From positions 5,031,143 to 5,095,142 of the forward strand of contig CM025850.1 of the NCBI GenBank assembly GCA_003952965.2: a stretch of DNA of 64,000 nucleotides. The letters are read 5' to 3'. This DNA is from Morella rubra (taxonomy: Eukaryota; Streptophyta; Magnoliopsida; Fagales; Myricaceae). A program made the position numbers and the translations under genes. Every line of letters starts with the position of its first letter. The stretch's first letter is position 1. This document shows positions 47,280 to 59,394 of this stretch, piece after piece. Below the pieces are notes generated by a model. The model saw nothing but the letters and a program-made list of their open reading frames with translations. It did no database searches and was not told where the DNA came from.

Positions 47280-48320
47280 AAGACACTAGTAGGACTCTTG
47301 GGTTGCTAACACTCGAGTTACGTTGGTTAAAATTGTCTTCATCGAACCAAAGAGAGCAAAGTGCTTATGATAGATCTATTAGGTTTTTGTTGTTTTGGCA
47401 TCATTTTGTGTCAAAATATGTCTTGATCGAGTTGTATTTTTGGTATACACATTTGTTCAAGAGTTAGATCAATGGTATGTCCAAAGTCTTCTTCACGTTC
47501 AACCAGCGTTCAACAAACACTCGAGCGGCCTTGATATTTTCATCATACAGACCACGTTCGACTAACGCTCGACCGGCGCTTGAGCGTCCTTAAGAATTTT
47601 TCATACAGAGACATCACATTTGACGAGCGCTCGACCTACGCTCGAGCGACTTCCGGCGAATTTCAAAAATTGCTAGATTTTTGGGATTTCCTTGTGGATG
47701 ATTTTTGAAACCCTACTAGGGTTCGTGAAGAGGCCGACTAGAACGTGATATATATATGTTTCCTTTGAGAGTTTTTGCTGCCCCTTTCCTTGAGAGAAAA
47801 ACCCTAGAAGATTAGTGTTTCAATATATTGAATTTCTCCCTATTCTTCCTTGAGATTACTTTGTCTCCTAATAGTGTTGAAGGCGAGTTGAAGAACAAGG
47901 GTGTTCGTGAAGATCCTAAGAAGAATCTCAAGGGTTGAGGTGATTGCTGCTTGGAGCAGATCTGAGCAGGGGTGCTTGGATTATTACATCAGGGTGTCAG
48001 AGTAAGCAACTGGGTTTACACGTGTGAATCACTGTTGTAAGGATTTCTTCTTAGTGGATTTCAGGTGGCTGCTAGCCCAGAGTGGTTTTTCCTTTGAATG
48101 GTTTTTCAAAGGTTTTCCACTTCGTCATCAAATCTCTTGTCTCTTTATGCGTTTGATTAATTTCTTTACAAGTTTATTTATTGATTTGATGATTGTGTTG
48201 GTTGATTGATATATCTAGACTGATCAATTTTAGAACTTGTTTTAAAATTGATATTGAATCATTAATTTTTAGATTTCACCTATTCACCTCCCCTTCTAGG
48301 TGAAGTTAGGGTCTAAACTA
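47280..48320 (+). mobile_element. LTR-like remnant with CTCGAGCG-type tandem units
   Basis: Three degenerate units of about 60 bp (47498-47650) contain CTCGA(C/G)CG motifs. Further along come leader-like sequence with a run of GAAGATCCTAAGAAG-type text and CACCTCCCCTTCTAGGTG at 48285-48302. The last phrase is typical of the region around plant copia LTR ends. No partner LTR or coding part is visible, so it may be a broken solo LTR. Limits are approximate. Confidence 0.4.
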
Positions 48321-48550
48321 GGTTTTTCAAGATCTGCTATAAACAACTATTTCTGATTCATGGCAAAAGAAATTACAAGAATTTTCCTGGTCCACAAATC
48401 GAACATTACTTCTATGAAATCAAAAATCAGGATACCCATTTCAGGAAACTTAAACCATAAGATAAAAAGTAAAGAGATAAGTATACTTTAGGAATAGCTT
48501 GACACTTGACAGGCATCATTCTATACAGCTTCTGTGATCAACCGGATGCA

Positions 48551-51500
48551 TTACTCATACAGCTTTATCCTTATGGTTATGCAGGTTCGACAGATTGGAC
48601 AAAAGGCTAAATCTTTTCCACAATCATAGCATGTCTGCAAGAGGTATAGAAATAAGTTAGAGCTGATCAGAGGAAATTATTGATGTCATCCCACTTTGGC
48701 TTTTTTGATTACCTGGTGTCCACATCCCAATGCATAATCTTTCTTATTCCACAGACACACGGGACAACTCTGCATAGCACAAAAGGACTACTAAGAAATG
48801 TGATTTAACATTTTTTGGGTTAATTGAAATCTCATAGTCGTGATTCATCACATCACTTGAAGCTAACACGTAACACCATGAAAGCTGTGTGCCAACGTGT
48901 ATTTAGGAACAGAAACCTACCCTGTCGTATGAGGACTGTTCTGCCCATGGAGAAGAACCAGCAAAATCAGATTCACGACTGGGTTCATAGCTGCTAGACC
49001 ACCTGTCTCTATTGCTGTGTTCATTGCTTCTTAACATATTGTTCTTAGGATAAGAATTCCCTGAAGCGTTCCCTACTGGAGGAGGGAGGGGAAACTTCCC
49101 AGGAGTTCCTCTTTGAAAGCTGTAAGATAGTATGAAGAAAAACATCCTTAGTACCCTTTCCTCTCATTCTTTGGTTGATGTCACATGTGAAAGCGTGTGC
49201 TAGTGAGAATACCCCAGCAGTTGGAGCTCCATTGTAGCTTTATACTGTGATGGCATCTCCATGAGTGCATTCAGAGCAAAATCTGTCTCTTTCTTGGACG
49301 AAGGGATTTGCTTTGACATGATATCAGTGAAATTTACAAACTGCATAAAAAAAACAACCACAAAGTGAAAAACTAGTCAAGACATGGGGATAAATTGGTT
49401 GCATGCATCTGTATTTTCCATTCATTAACCTGGAAGTTATCAAAAGCCCGGGATGGAATGTTATCATCGAACTGCTGCATCATGTCCCATGGTCCATCAC
49501 CAACTCCGACCAGAACTATTGACAGAGGATAATTGCTACAAAAGGGATATATAGCCCTTCAGTTTTGGTAGGAAAGAGATCACTCTGTTTTTTGATAAAT
49601 AAAAACAAATCACTTCATAGGATTGGTGCTCAAGCAATATTAACCTTGCTTTTACAATAGCATCAATGGTACTTCGCTCTTGAGGACTGTTGGCCATAAC
49701 CTTCAAATCATGTTGTAATCAAGAACATCAAGCTAAGAGAACCAGCAGGAAGAATGGGGCCCGGGGGAGATAAAGAAAAAACAGACATATTTTGTGGTCC
49801 CTTTTGAATTTCAATTGAAAAGAAATCTCAAACGGATCAGAAACAATTCCAATAAGTGTGAGGGAAGAAACTTATCCTGTAGCATTCGGATAATACGCAA
49901 GTCAAGTGACTAACCTGACCATCAGCAATGATCATAAGAACATGATACTGGCCACCACTGTCGTCCACGATTCCAATAGCAGTTTCAATGATTGGAGCAA
50001 AAGATGTTGGACCTGTCATAACATGAACAACAATTTAACCGTATAAATTGCTGAAAAAGGAAAAGCGAACACAAATCCAAAATTGGGAGAGAAATTTAAC
50101 CAACCGGATAAATGCACATGTGGAACTATTTCTCTGTAACGAGAAAGTACTTCCTCAAAGCCATTACACAGTCTGTCTTCATAAAAGCTAAAAACATCTT
50201 GATCATGAGTAGTTGCTGTAAAAGCAAGATGAAGATTGCACTATTATATGCCTCAAGCTCCACAAATTTGACACATGACAAAAAAGAATGTACATCCATG
50301 TGGTGTGTGGTTCCATCAGGCCAGAAAGTTGTACCCATACTGACCATCACCAAAGCCATAACAAGGAATGAGGTTGTCCTCGTCAAAATCTGAAAGTGTC
50401 CTTCCAATTATTGATATTGCCTGTTCATATGGATTTGGGAAATCGGCAAGGTGATGAAGGCTCCTGTGGTGGAAAGATCGTGCACCTGTCCACTCGTTGC
50501 TTTTCGTGAAATCAACACCTACAATAAGATTGGAAGACTCGAGACCAGCTTGGTAGAGAGCTTGCGTCACCTGAAATGTATTGTCAAAAATTACGACGCA
50601 AGCTTGATGACAACAATTAGGCAAGAGTAGAGTAAACTCAATCTTTGCAGTTATCTGTAAGAGTAAGAAATATGCTGCAGAATATGAGATGTAGTGCATC
50701 AGAACACATTAAGAACAATAGAGGACCTCTATTTTTCTTAATACTAATCGTCTAGAAAGGAAGTGAAAGCAACAAGACTACATGAGGAGTTGTCATGATT
50801 AACAAGAGGGAGACAGTTGAAAGCTCTAACATCTGAGTTGTTTAACCTGTTATTGTTGTTGTTTACACTAGTCCCAAGAAACTCCAAATGTTGGATCCTG
50901 AATGGCCTAAATCACGAACAGAGGAGACAGTAAAACCTACTGGAAAGCTAAAGGCATAAGCTTTTCATAAGTAGAAAGCTTGCAATTGCTTAAGATCAGA
51001 TTAACATACAGAGCCAAGAAAGGGCTCAATTTTGAAGTAGTAGAAATGGAAACCAACAAATTGGCTATTGTTCAGTGTGCAGTTTGCCCCATACATACCC
51101 ACCAGCTACCTGTATTATCCTAAAACAAGCAATAGTGGAAACAAAGAAGACGGTATGATGAAACTAGAGACAAAGAGGTGCAGGCTGGAATTGTTGTTAT
51201 GCTGTCCAAAGGGAGCTTGGATATTGTGATGGGAAACAAGACGATCTAGTGTAGTGGGTACACCATCACCACTCAACTTCTAAATATCAGCTATGACATA
51301 ATATGTTGATCCAACTTGATTGTCATCCTGAAAAATCTATAGTCTGGTTCAAAAATACCTTGTGAAATAAGATATTTTTTCATCTCATTCGATACTATAG
51401 AACACACTCAGTACGTGTAAGGCATGTACTTAACACAGCCCTGGCATTTGAAATTTTCTGGCTGTCATATTGCCATCAAGCAAGCTTAGGAGATGCATGC

Positions 51501-51760
51501 ATATAACATTTCAATGGAATGAATCAGCGTGTTACCTGTTCCAGCGAGCAGTAGTTATCACCAATTCTGCTGTACTGTGACTGCACAGACACAGTGCTTC
51601 TTCTGTCATAATCAGCATAATTTCTTGAATATGAATAGGATGAAGAACTGAGGTTTGATGGGGAAGCATAAACATGGTTTGATGGAGAAGCATAAGCATA
51701 TGAACTATCACGGTTGTGACTGTAACGTTGACTCTCATATCTGGATGATTTCCCTCCCAT
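48551..51760 (-). CDS. RGLG-type RING E3 ubiquitin ligase with copine/VWA domain
   Basis: It transfers ubiquitin to target proteins and in Arabidopsis acts in hormone and stress signalling at the plasma membrane. There are ten coding exons: 51536-51760, 50345-50570, 50105-50215, 49915-50012, 49645-49700, 49430-49535, 49213-49340, 48921-49119, 48713-48769 and 48551-48634. All have GT-AG introns and consistent phases, giving 429 residues. MGGKSSR at the start is an N-myristoylation signal. The copine/VWA domain spans about 75-330 with the metal site D-x-T-x-S in [10 protein letters not shown] (D95, T97, S99) and the family signatures [32 protein letters not shown] and [18 protein letters not shown] linker precedes a C3HC4 RING (C385, C388, C399, H401, C404, C407, C414, C417). 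Length and layout fit RGLG1-5 of Arabidopsis. Confidence 0.93.
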
Positions 51761-53458
51761 ATTAATGTCTCAACTTGCTACTGCTTTCGAATTGTTCTTC
51801 TGCCAAGCAGAGGCCTTGATCCGCTAGAGGCCCTCTAGTTGAGGCATTGACCCATCTCTATTTGATTAGTTTTCTGCAATAGATAGCATCTTTTCAGGAC
51901 TCGACATTGGTAAGTATCATTTCTCCAAAAGGCATAAATTCAATTCTTCAAACAAATTCTTAGGGAAAAAAAAAACAATTCTTCAAACAAATTAATATAT
52001 ATATAGGACAGTGGCAATCATTGATAACATAAACAGATTTTGTTAAATTCCAAAACCTATCAGAACAGGAATATAGGAAATGGTATCTGAAAGTACGACA
52101 TTTATTTGTCAAAGATGAACAGTTATAACCTGATATTCCTATCCTCAGTACACCAGGGTACATAACAAAGAACATATCAATCCCCAGAAATCACTTAGAT
52201 AGGATATTCTGCAAGTCAAATAGCATATAAAAATAAGGAACACACAAACAAAAGCGAATTCCACCTAAATACCAATATCCTGTCCTTTAAACTTACTCGA
52301 GGAGCAACCCCACACAGGAAACAAAGCCAAGTGAAAAGGAACTGGTACTAGATCAAATCAAAACTAACGACAAACTTGGTACGGAATTCATGTAAGTTTC
52401 ATACTTCTAAGGTAGAGAGACATTGAGGCAACAGTTATCTGTATATATAACTTCTCTGAATAGAACCAGGAAGAGAGAGAAAGAGAGAGACAGAGACAGA
52501 TACTAAATAATAGAAATGTCAACACTGACAAGGAGAAATCAAGATGTGAAGTACAAGAACTTCATTTGAAAGCCGGACTTTCGTGGAAAACGTTAAGAAA
52601 GGAGCAGTTTGCTTAACGGCCAAGTTCAACTTCACATTAGGAACTTACTAAGAAATTCTCGATCTGCTTTTTTATTTTTCAGGGTAAGGTACCTAGAAAT
52701 TATCTTGGATATCTAGAAACTCTATGCCAAAGAATGAAATATAGCAGCAACCTCTAACGAAACTTCCATGCAGGCAACATAACTCCTGAGGTTCGCCCAC
52801 GATATAGACATGAGAAACAGAAAAATTCAGACTCATAAGTATCTGAAAGACACTTCCCAGTTCCCACAACTAAAATTTGATCCTCCGACAAAAGAAAAGG
52901 TCAACATGACCAAATCCCAAGAATTTTTTGGAACGAGAAGAAAAAACAAAATGTAATGTAAAATAACCCAAGTCCAACTCTTAACAATCGGTGCAATACC
53001 TAGTCAAGGATGGTGATGATGGCAGTGGTGAGAGGAAGAAAACCAGACAGTGCAGCAAAGATCTATGGTGGAATAAATTAGCTATTTCATTGCCCATCCT
53101 ACACTGTGTGCGCTATACCCTTTGTTAAATTATAATATCATATCTTTCTACTTCCCACTTTGAAATTAAAAAAAAAAGATTTAAAGCGCCTCATGATCAC
53201 AACTAGCCACGACAGCAACTACAGCTGTTGGTGCCATGTGGGTGGCATGCTAGCTCTCGTTAGAGTACTTTCAGCAACGTTTGTGTGTCCATCTCGCTCT
53301 CTTCAAAACAACCAACGACCCTGACATAGCCAATGACATCCCTTGCATTACGTCACTAATATCCCGTAATATTTCGAAGGAAAATAACAAAAACACCCAC
53401 CCTTAGAATGGAAGTGGGACTCCTAAGAATATGGGTGAGGTACATACTCAAAGTTTAA
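51761..53458. other. Upstream region of the RGLG gene
   Basis: Probably leader, possible leader intron and promoter of the RGLG gene on the minus strand. A (GA)-rich run lies at 52470-52500. No other gene is recognised. Confidence 0.45.
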
Positions 53459-53640
53459 GGTGACGTTTGTTTTTCTAATATTTTAAAGTATGAAAATTTT
53501 TAGTAAAACAAACATACTCTAAACTTTTTAACTTTTACACATATACACTTTGCCTTTCACAAACTCTAATAAATCTCAATACAGTAAAGTTTACCAAAAT
53601 TTCAGAAATATTCTCAAAATTTTGACAAACAAACACTCCA
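53459..53640. mobile_element. AT-rich MITE, GTTTGTTT family, copy 4 (inverted)
   Basis: The order of internal phrases is reversed and complemented relative to the copies at 34832 and 36915. It starts GGTGACGTTTGTTTTTC and ends TTGACAAACAAACACTCC, about 1.7 kb upstream of the RGLG start codon. Confidence 0.6.
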
Positions 53641-53879
53641 TAAATCAACAGTATTTGTGGAAAAAAAACTCATAAATTATGATGACAGGTGAGTCTATTC
53701 GAAATTTATTGTGACATTAAACTTAATTTATACAAATGGATGAGATCCATTCGAGTTTGATACATGTGGTTTGAAAATTTTCTCATTATCAATCTTCTTC
53801 TTTTTTTTTTTTTTTTTAGTTTGCCTTCGTTATTGACTATTGAGTACACGCAATCATTATCAAATAATTAATTTGAGTG

Positions 53880-53996
53880 CCAGTGAGCTGTGGCTCAGAT
53901 GGCACCTCCTCCTCCCTTTGGGAGGGATTGATCTGCGGTCAAATCCCGCACCCCCGCAAGCTTGGTACTCTGCTACCACAGTTTGCTTAGAAAAAC
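53880..53996 (+). mobile_element. tRNA-derived SINE, copy 2
   Basis: Box A is TGGCTCAGATGG (53891-53902) and box B is GGTCAAATCCC (53937-53947). The body ends GCTTAGAAAAAC. It is flanked by AATAATTAATTTGAGTG (53863-53879) and AATAATTAATTTTAAGTG (53997-54014), a near-perfect target duplication. It is related to the element at 312-423. The long A run near 54031-54054 lies outside the duplication and so is not its own tail. Confidence 0.8.
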
Positions 53997-54014
53997 AATA
54001 ATTAATTTTAAGTG

Positions 54015-55369
54015 AAGCCCTGTAAGAAGAAAAAAAAAAAAAAAAAAAAAAAAAGAGTGGAATATCATAATCAAGTACCCATGCGATATCGCTACTGATG
54101 CAGCTTAATTATATGATCAGCCTAAAATCTAATGATCTCTTCTCGACCTCGAGAGTAATTTTTTTTAAGTCGACTTAGAGGAAAAAAAGTATACAAAACA
54201 TGTCGTTTTGCCGGTTCTTGTGGTACCTTCATTACACAACGTGATGTACGTTCTGGGAAGTCGATGCAACCACCAGCAAAGGACAAAGTCACCCCTATAT
54301 ATTAATTATGCCACTCTCCTTATTAATTAATGGGTTTTTATTAGGATTTATGATAACCACTTTTATTAATCCGAGCCCCCTTTGACTTTTTGACACTCAT
54401 AACGTCATGAAACTACAGGCTACTGCCAGGGAGATGGACTTGATCTGCCCCTGTTATCCAGGCTCAATATGATTGGTCAGCATCTCCTAAACCCTTTTGC
54501 CGGTCTGCCCCTGTTATCCAGGCTCAATATGATTTGTCAGCATCTCCTAAACCCTTTTGTTTACACAAAATAAACAAAATAAATGGATGATTTAGAAAAT
54601 AAATAAATAAATGGATGAAAAAGTCAGAACCAAAGAAATCCTCCTTGGATCATTTCATTGACCTCACTCCAAACATTGGTGCTTATCTCTTCACTTTCAT
54701 GACATGCGACAATTATAAAAAGAAAAAAAAACAAGTGAAATTATGAATAAATAAAGTTCTCAGATGGAGCTGTTAAGACCAACAACAACAAAATTCTCAC
54801 TGGGGGAGTTTATTTCTGTCTTTAGACCTGAAAAAAATTATAAAAAGAATATGAATATGAGTTATAATCAAGACCATGTACAAGAAGAAATAAGAGTTTT
54901 TAACGACCAAAGTTATACAGGTCTTCATATCTTTAACTTTTGTGTGTCGGAAAAGCTTTATCTCACGAAGAAAAGTCGTTCTCCAACAGCACAAAATTTC
55001 GTCGGAAAAATCCTCACTATCACAATTTTGTCTCAAATATTGTACCAATTTGACTTAGACTCCGCGCATATTGCAAATCTTTTTCGTTTTTGTTTTTATG
55101 TTTCCTTTCCATGATTGATATAATTAAATTTTTCCCTTCCTAATTCCTTATCCGATTGGAGCTTGGATTCTAGCCTGGAGAAAATGGGCCTCAATTCACG
55201 AATTTCAGTCTTTCAAAAGCCGGCAGTACTCCTTTTATTGATGTGCTTCAATTTGAAGGATTTGCAAGCAACAATGGGGCTACACAGGACATTAAAGACA
55301 AACATAGCAAGTAGTAGTACGTATTATTAACAGGTTAGCCCCCTTAATAGCTAATAGCTAATAGCTAAT
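54015..55369. other. Spacer with a 60-bp tandem duplication
   Basis: No gene is seen. It contains the tandem repeat at 54443-54559, AT-rich stretches, and a TAATAGC repeat at 55345-55375. The open frame at 54764-55114 has no known motif. Confidence 0.4.
54443..54559. repeat. Tandem duplication, 60-bp unit
   Basis: Two copies start TCTGCCCCTGTTATCCAGGC at 54443 and 54503 and end CTAAACCCTTTTG. They differ at one base in the shared part (GATTGG against GATTTG), so the event is recent. Confidence 0.95.
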
Positions 55370-55375
55370 AGCTAA
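55345..55375. repeat. TAATAGC microsatellite
   Basis: About four and a half perfect 7-bp units, lying directly beside the left edge of the possible organelle-derived insert. Confidence 0.9.
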
Positions 55376-56160
55376 GGTTATCCTCGTGGTGTAGCCAAGG
55401 TTGGCGGAGAAATTCGGAGACAGCGAAAAGGAGCAGATAACATATCTCTCGTATAACCTCTGGCTGGACCACCCAAGCCAATGGTACGGATAATCGGGCC
55501 CCCCTTTAATTGCAGAATATAACAGAACCCGTCGATTGGGAAATTTCGCAGAAAGTTGGCCTTCATTTATGAAATACCTACATTGATAAGCCCATTACCA
55601 TCTTCATTTTCATTAAAAGGATCTGTACCTTTCTTGAAAATGCTTTTGCTGCCTTCTTCCACACCATGTGCCGGTGACCGAGACCTGCTGTGAATTTTCC
55701 ACAGGGCCTGAGTATCATTAAATCGAACCGGTCCTAGCTCTAGAAGGGGACGAAGCTTTCACCATTGCTAATTCCGTATAAAGACAATAAGCCATGCTAG
55801 AATGAAAGCCTCGTATCATAGCAGATAATGACTGGGAGCTTCCTTATACCCACATGAACTCTCTCCATCGGTCAATCTAGACCAACTTTTCTTCGACGGG
55901 GAGAAGGATTCAATTTCCCTGTAAAAATTTTCTCATGAATAAGCCTTCGTCTAAGCAAGTTGACATATTCTTTTGTATTTTGTAGACTTCTCTTTTTCTG
56001 AGCCATCTACGATTCCATTTAAATACACAGCCCAAAGGGCTACTACCGACACCATTTGTGGACCTAGGCTATCCTTCAACTAATAAACCCTTCATCTTTG
56101 GAGTAGGATCTGTTGCCTATTAGCTCATATTTTCAGATAGTAATCCGTTTCAGTAAAGTA
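55376..56160 (-). other. Possible organelle-derived (mitochondrial-like) insert
   Basis: This stretch lacks the homopolymer runs and AT bias of the spacers around it and has balanced base composition throughout. A minus-strand frame at 55378-55566 includes GGPIIRTIGLGGPARGY. Phrases such as GAAAGCTTCGTCCCC and CTAGAGCTAGGACCGG look like plant mitochondrial intergenic DNA. I cannot name a mitochondrial gene in it, so the origin is an inference from composition and style. Confidence 0.3.
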
Positions 56161-56545
56161 ATCTTTACCCATCCAAAAGCTTAAGCAGAGATCTTTTTAC
56201 ATGCTCTTTAAGTTTTCACTACTGATGTAGCACTCTTTGGCCTAAGCTACTCAAAATTTAAAGATGATTTGCATGTGTCCCACTTTGTGACATGAAAGAG
56301 TGGGTGTATTTTGCAACAATCGTAAACAGCTCCTTCAAGGATGGGATATGCGAGAGCTAATCACATGTATAAGCTTGTCACTGCAGCCTAATTGGTGCGT
56401 GAGAAAGAATTTCCATTCCAGCTCACCTCTAATCTAAAATGAAAAAGCCTGAAAAGTGAAAACCACGCTTGTACATTTACAAACGACAAGAACATGTTAC
56501 GGAAACCATTGCCGGCATTTCTGTATGTCTATGATCTGCACAACG

Positions 56546-59394
56546 CTAGATATCCACAACTCCCACGCCCCCAACATTACCTGCACAAAAATTAGTTTGT
56601 ACCCCTGTAGTGAATGACAGCAAAATAAGGGCATCACATTTAACTAGCAAACAAGAGATTTTACCACGCTTGCCGACTTCTGCACTTCCCATTTGTCTTT
56701 CTGAGCTCGTAGACTTTTTAAGCTTAGCGAGATCACTTAGTGCAGCTTTGAGGGGCTCGCTGAGCTTACTTTCCTTAGCCTGGAGGAAAATTTGAAACAA
56801 GAGATTATTACAGCAAATTGTTGCCGCAAATAGTAGCTTTATGTCTACAACAAGTGAAGATGACCACAAACAATCATTTGGGTAACACAGTAGCATTTAC
56901 AAAGTGTCAGATTGATGAATGTAGCTACCAATCCACCCCCCCCCCCCAAGTGGCCGCCAACAAACAGACAAACAAAACCACCAAATGAAGGTCACTCTGT
57001 TTCCTTCCCAATAATATATTAGACCCAATCCCTCCCACCTCCAACTGAGTAGAAAAACAAGCAAATGTTTAGATTGCAATCCTAAATGCTTCCTCAGGGA
57101 CTACTAGTTGAATCATACGCTGCTGAATGGCAGAACACTGTGATTAGATTAGATTATGAAAATGACCCAACTGAAGAGGTGTCATACTCATTCTTTGTAC
57201 AAATGGGCATGACATGAATATCAGGCCTTTTTGGGTAATTATGAATATCAGAACTCAAAAATAGGAAACATCGAAATTTTGTCCCATGCATTCACCTTTG
57301 AATATTTGGTGGCACAACAATAACCAGTTTCACATCTGTAGTCCATAATAAGCAATGCACCAATCTGGACTATTACTAATAATTTACAAACATTGATGAC
57401 TCAATACACATTGTTTCTAGCATTCTACTTCCGCAGTTACAGACTCATGAGCACCACTTGTTCCCATCTTTTATAAACAAGCTTTCTCAAGCATAGAACA
57501 AGAGACAGAATTGTTAGCAATCATTGGGTATAGTAAGCAATCCAAAGTATGACTGTCCAAAACCTTACAAAACCCATGCAAGTCATACCTTCAAGGATGG
57601 GACCAGCGCAAAAACTTCTTCTAAAGAATCTGGACAAACATTGGCAATCACACATATCTGCCATAAAAAATGTGACAAATAAGAGGCTGCATAACTTTCA
57701 AGATTCAAGTAACTCAGGTTGAGATGTAGACCTCGCCATCAGAGACACCGTACTGTGTGAGAATCCTTAATTCAGTCAAGAATCTAACAGCAAATGGATG
57801 CATCAAAAGCCATGCTAGATCGCATAGAAGTGTGTGTATGTGTACAAAACCAAATAAAAATAAAATTGAACGGGAAAAAAACTAAAAATAAAAACAACAA
57901 AGGTCTTGGAAAATGCAGTTCAAGGATACTGAAGAGCTTTTCTAACAGACTGGGGATTAGTATAATTCCCACCCCTTTTGGAATAGAGAAGTCCCCTGTC
58001 AAATGATCTGGAAATAAATGCCCAATTATAAGACTTATGACATGCTGAAAAGTTCTACTTAATCACGAAAGCATTAATTTGTTTCTCACATGGGGAGTTT
58101 AAATTCTGGATCTTTTGATAATACAACCATCTGATCCTGGATTCCTTGTAAAATATCGACAGCCTCACAATCCATCATGCATTTGGCATTCGCCGGGAGT
58201 TCTGCAGATGTCACCAAAAACAAGTAACAGCATGGTGGTAATCTATAAATGGGCATTCCAGCTTAAGAGAGAGGTCTTGAAACAACTCTCTCCAGAAAAA
58301 AAGAAAAAAGAAAATGTGAATAGTATACAACCATAAGATCTGCAATATCAATAACCAAGATGTTCAAGCATATAAAGTGTCCAAGCTCTTCTTCATCTCC
58401 ACAAAATGAAAAATAATTAGCAAACGAACATCATATCCCTAAACCAAGAATATACTTCCAAAGTACCCACCCTGATCAACTTTGAGCACCAATGGTGGTG
58501 GAATTTTAGGGTTTGAATCCTTTCCAGCATTAGCAGTCTTGTCTCCTTGTCCCCATTTGCTCAAATCACCTTGAAATTGACAAAAGAAAACACAGGTTAC
58601 ATTGGATACCAACACATAGGTAAGCAATCACAAATTGCATAGAGAAAATCAACACAAACAGGCAACAGAAAAACAAAATGCTAGAAAAAATAAGACCTTT
58701 TGACAGTGGAGTCTCAATCTTCCCACCAGATTTTGCTGAAGAATTAGTTCTAGCTTCAGGTGAACCTATAATAACAATGCCATCAATTTGAGGGTATCAA
58801 TGGGTATGGCTAAGTTTCCCTCAAACTGAGGGTTGAAGATTTAAGACGATAAGCAATTTTGCCACTAGATATATAAAAAAAAAATTAAAAAATTAATGGA
58901 GACTTTAACCTTCAACGTTGAACTGAGCTTTCCTTCCACTCTTAGACTTTGTTGAGCTATCGTCCTTCCCTTTCAACGCTGCTATACAAAAGAATTCACA
59001 AAGAAGATAGGTGCCTCAGAACAACACTGAACGTTTTACACAATTTTGCAGTTCCTATACAGTCTTCGCACATGTTTCAGAATCAATGGGTGCAGTTTCG
59101 AGGATTATCCATGTTCTCCTTAGACAAATCATAAGTTGATTAAGGGAATGTACTACTACCTTGACCATTCTATTCCACCGCTTAATTAGCATTTCAGATA
59201 AATATAAAAGATCCTCTCTTTTGTACTCACATGTCTCAAACGAAGTAATGCATGCAATAGCCACAAAAAGATGCTTACAAATTCCTGAAAAATAAATCAA
59301 GGATAAAAAGACCTTGTTTTGCAGGGGTGGATTTGACTGAAGATTTTCGAGCTGTCTTGGTGGGCAGAGAAAACCCTTTCCCCCCTTTCTCCAT
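56546..59394 (-). CDS. NRPD4: Rpb4-family subunit of plant RNA polymerase IV/V (NRPD4/NRPE4-like)
   Basis: It is the fourth subunit of Pol IV and Pol V, the polymerases of RNA-directed DNA methylation, in the nucleus. There are ten exons: 59313-59394, 58910-58978, 58697-58765, 58471-58569, 58090-58201, 57930-58007, 57732-57783, 57589-57657, 56665-56779 and 56546-56580. Phases agree and give 259 residues. The N-terminus MEKGGKG followed by a Lys/Ser-rich stretch (STKSKSGRKAQF) is the extension that separates the Pol IV/V form from Pol II Rpb4. The Rpb4 fold starts at about residue 107 (ELPANAKCMMDCEA) with LTELRILTQYGVSDGE, ICVIANVCPDSLEEVFALVPSLK and EPLKAALSDLAKLKK. A short extra exon ends GVGVVDI, which is longer than the Arabidopsis tail. 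Exon 2 has tandem acceptors (TATAG|CAG|CG) that could add or drop one Ala. Confidence 0.88.

Noticed and set aside
50280-50345. An intron of the RGLG gene reads [10 protein letters not shown], similar to the next exon's [10 protein letters not shown], as if an exon had been duplicated.
   Set aside because: There is no AG acceptor before it and no donor after it, nucleotide identity is only about 60%, and the real exon splices cleanly. Chance or a very old relic is more likely.
54031-54054. A long A run first read as the tail of the SINE at 53880.
   Set aside because: The target duplication ends at 54014, before the run, so the run belongs to the flanking sequence.
54764-55114. A 116-codon frame on the plus strand.
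   Set aside because: It has no family signature, lies in AT-rich spacer and overlaps an equally open frame on the other strand.
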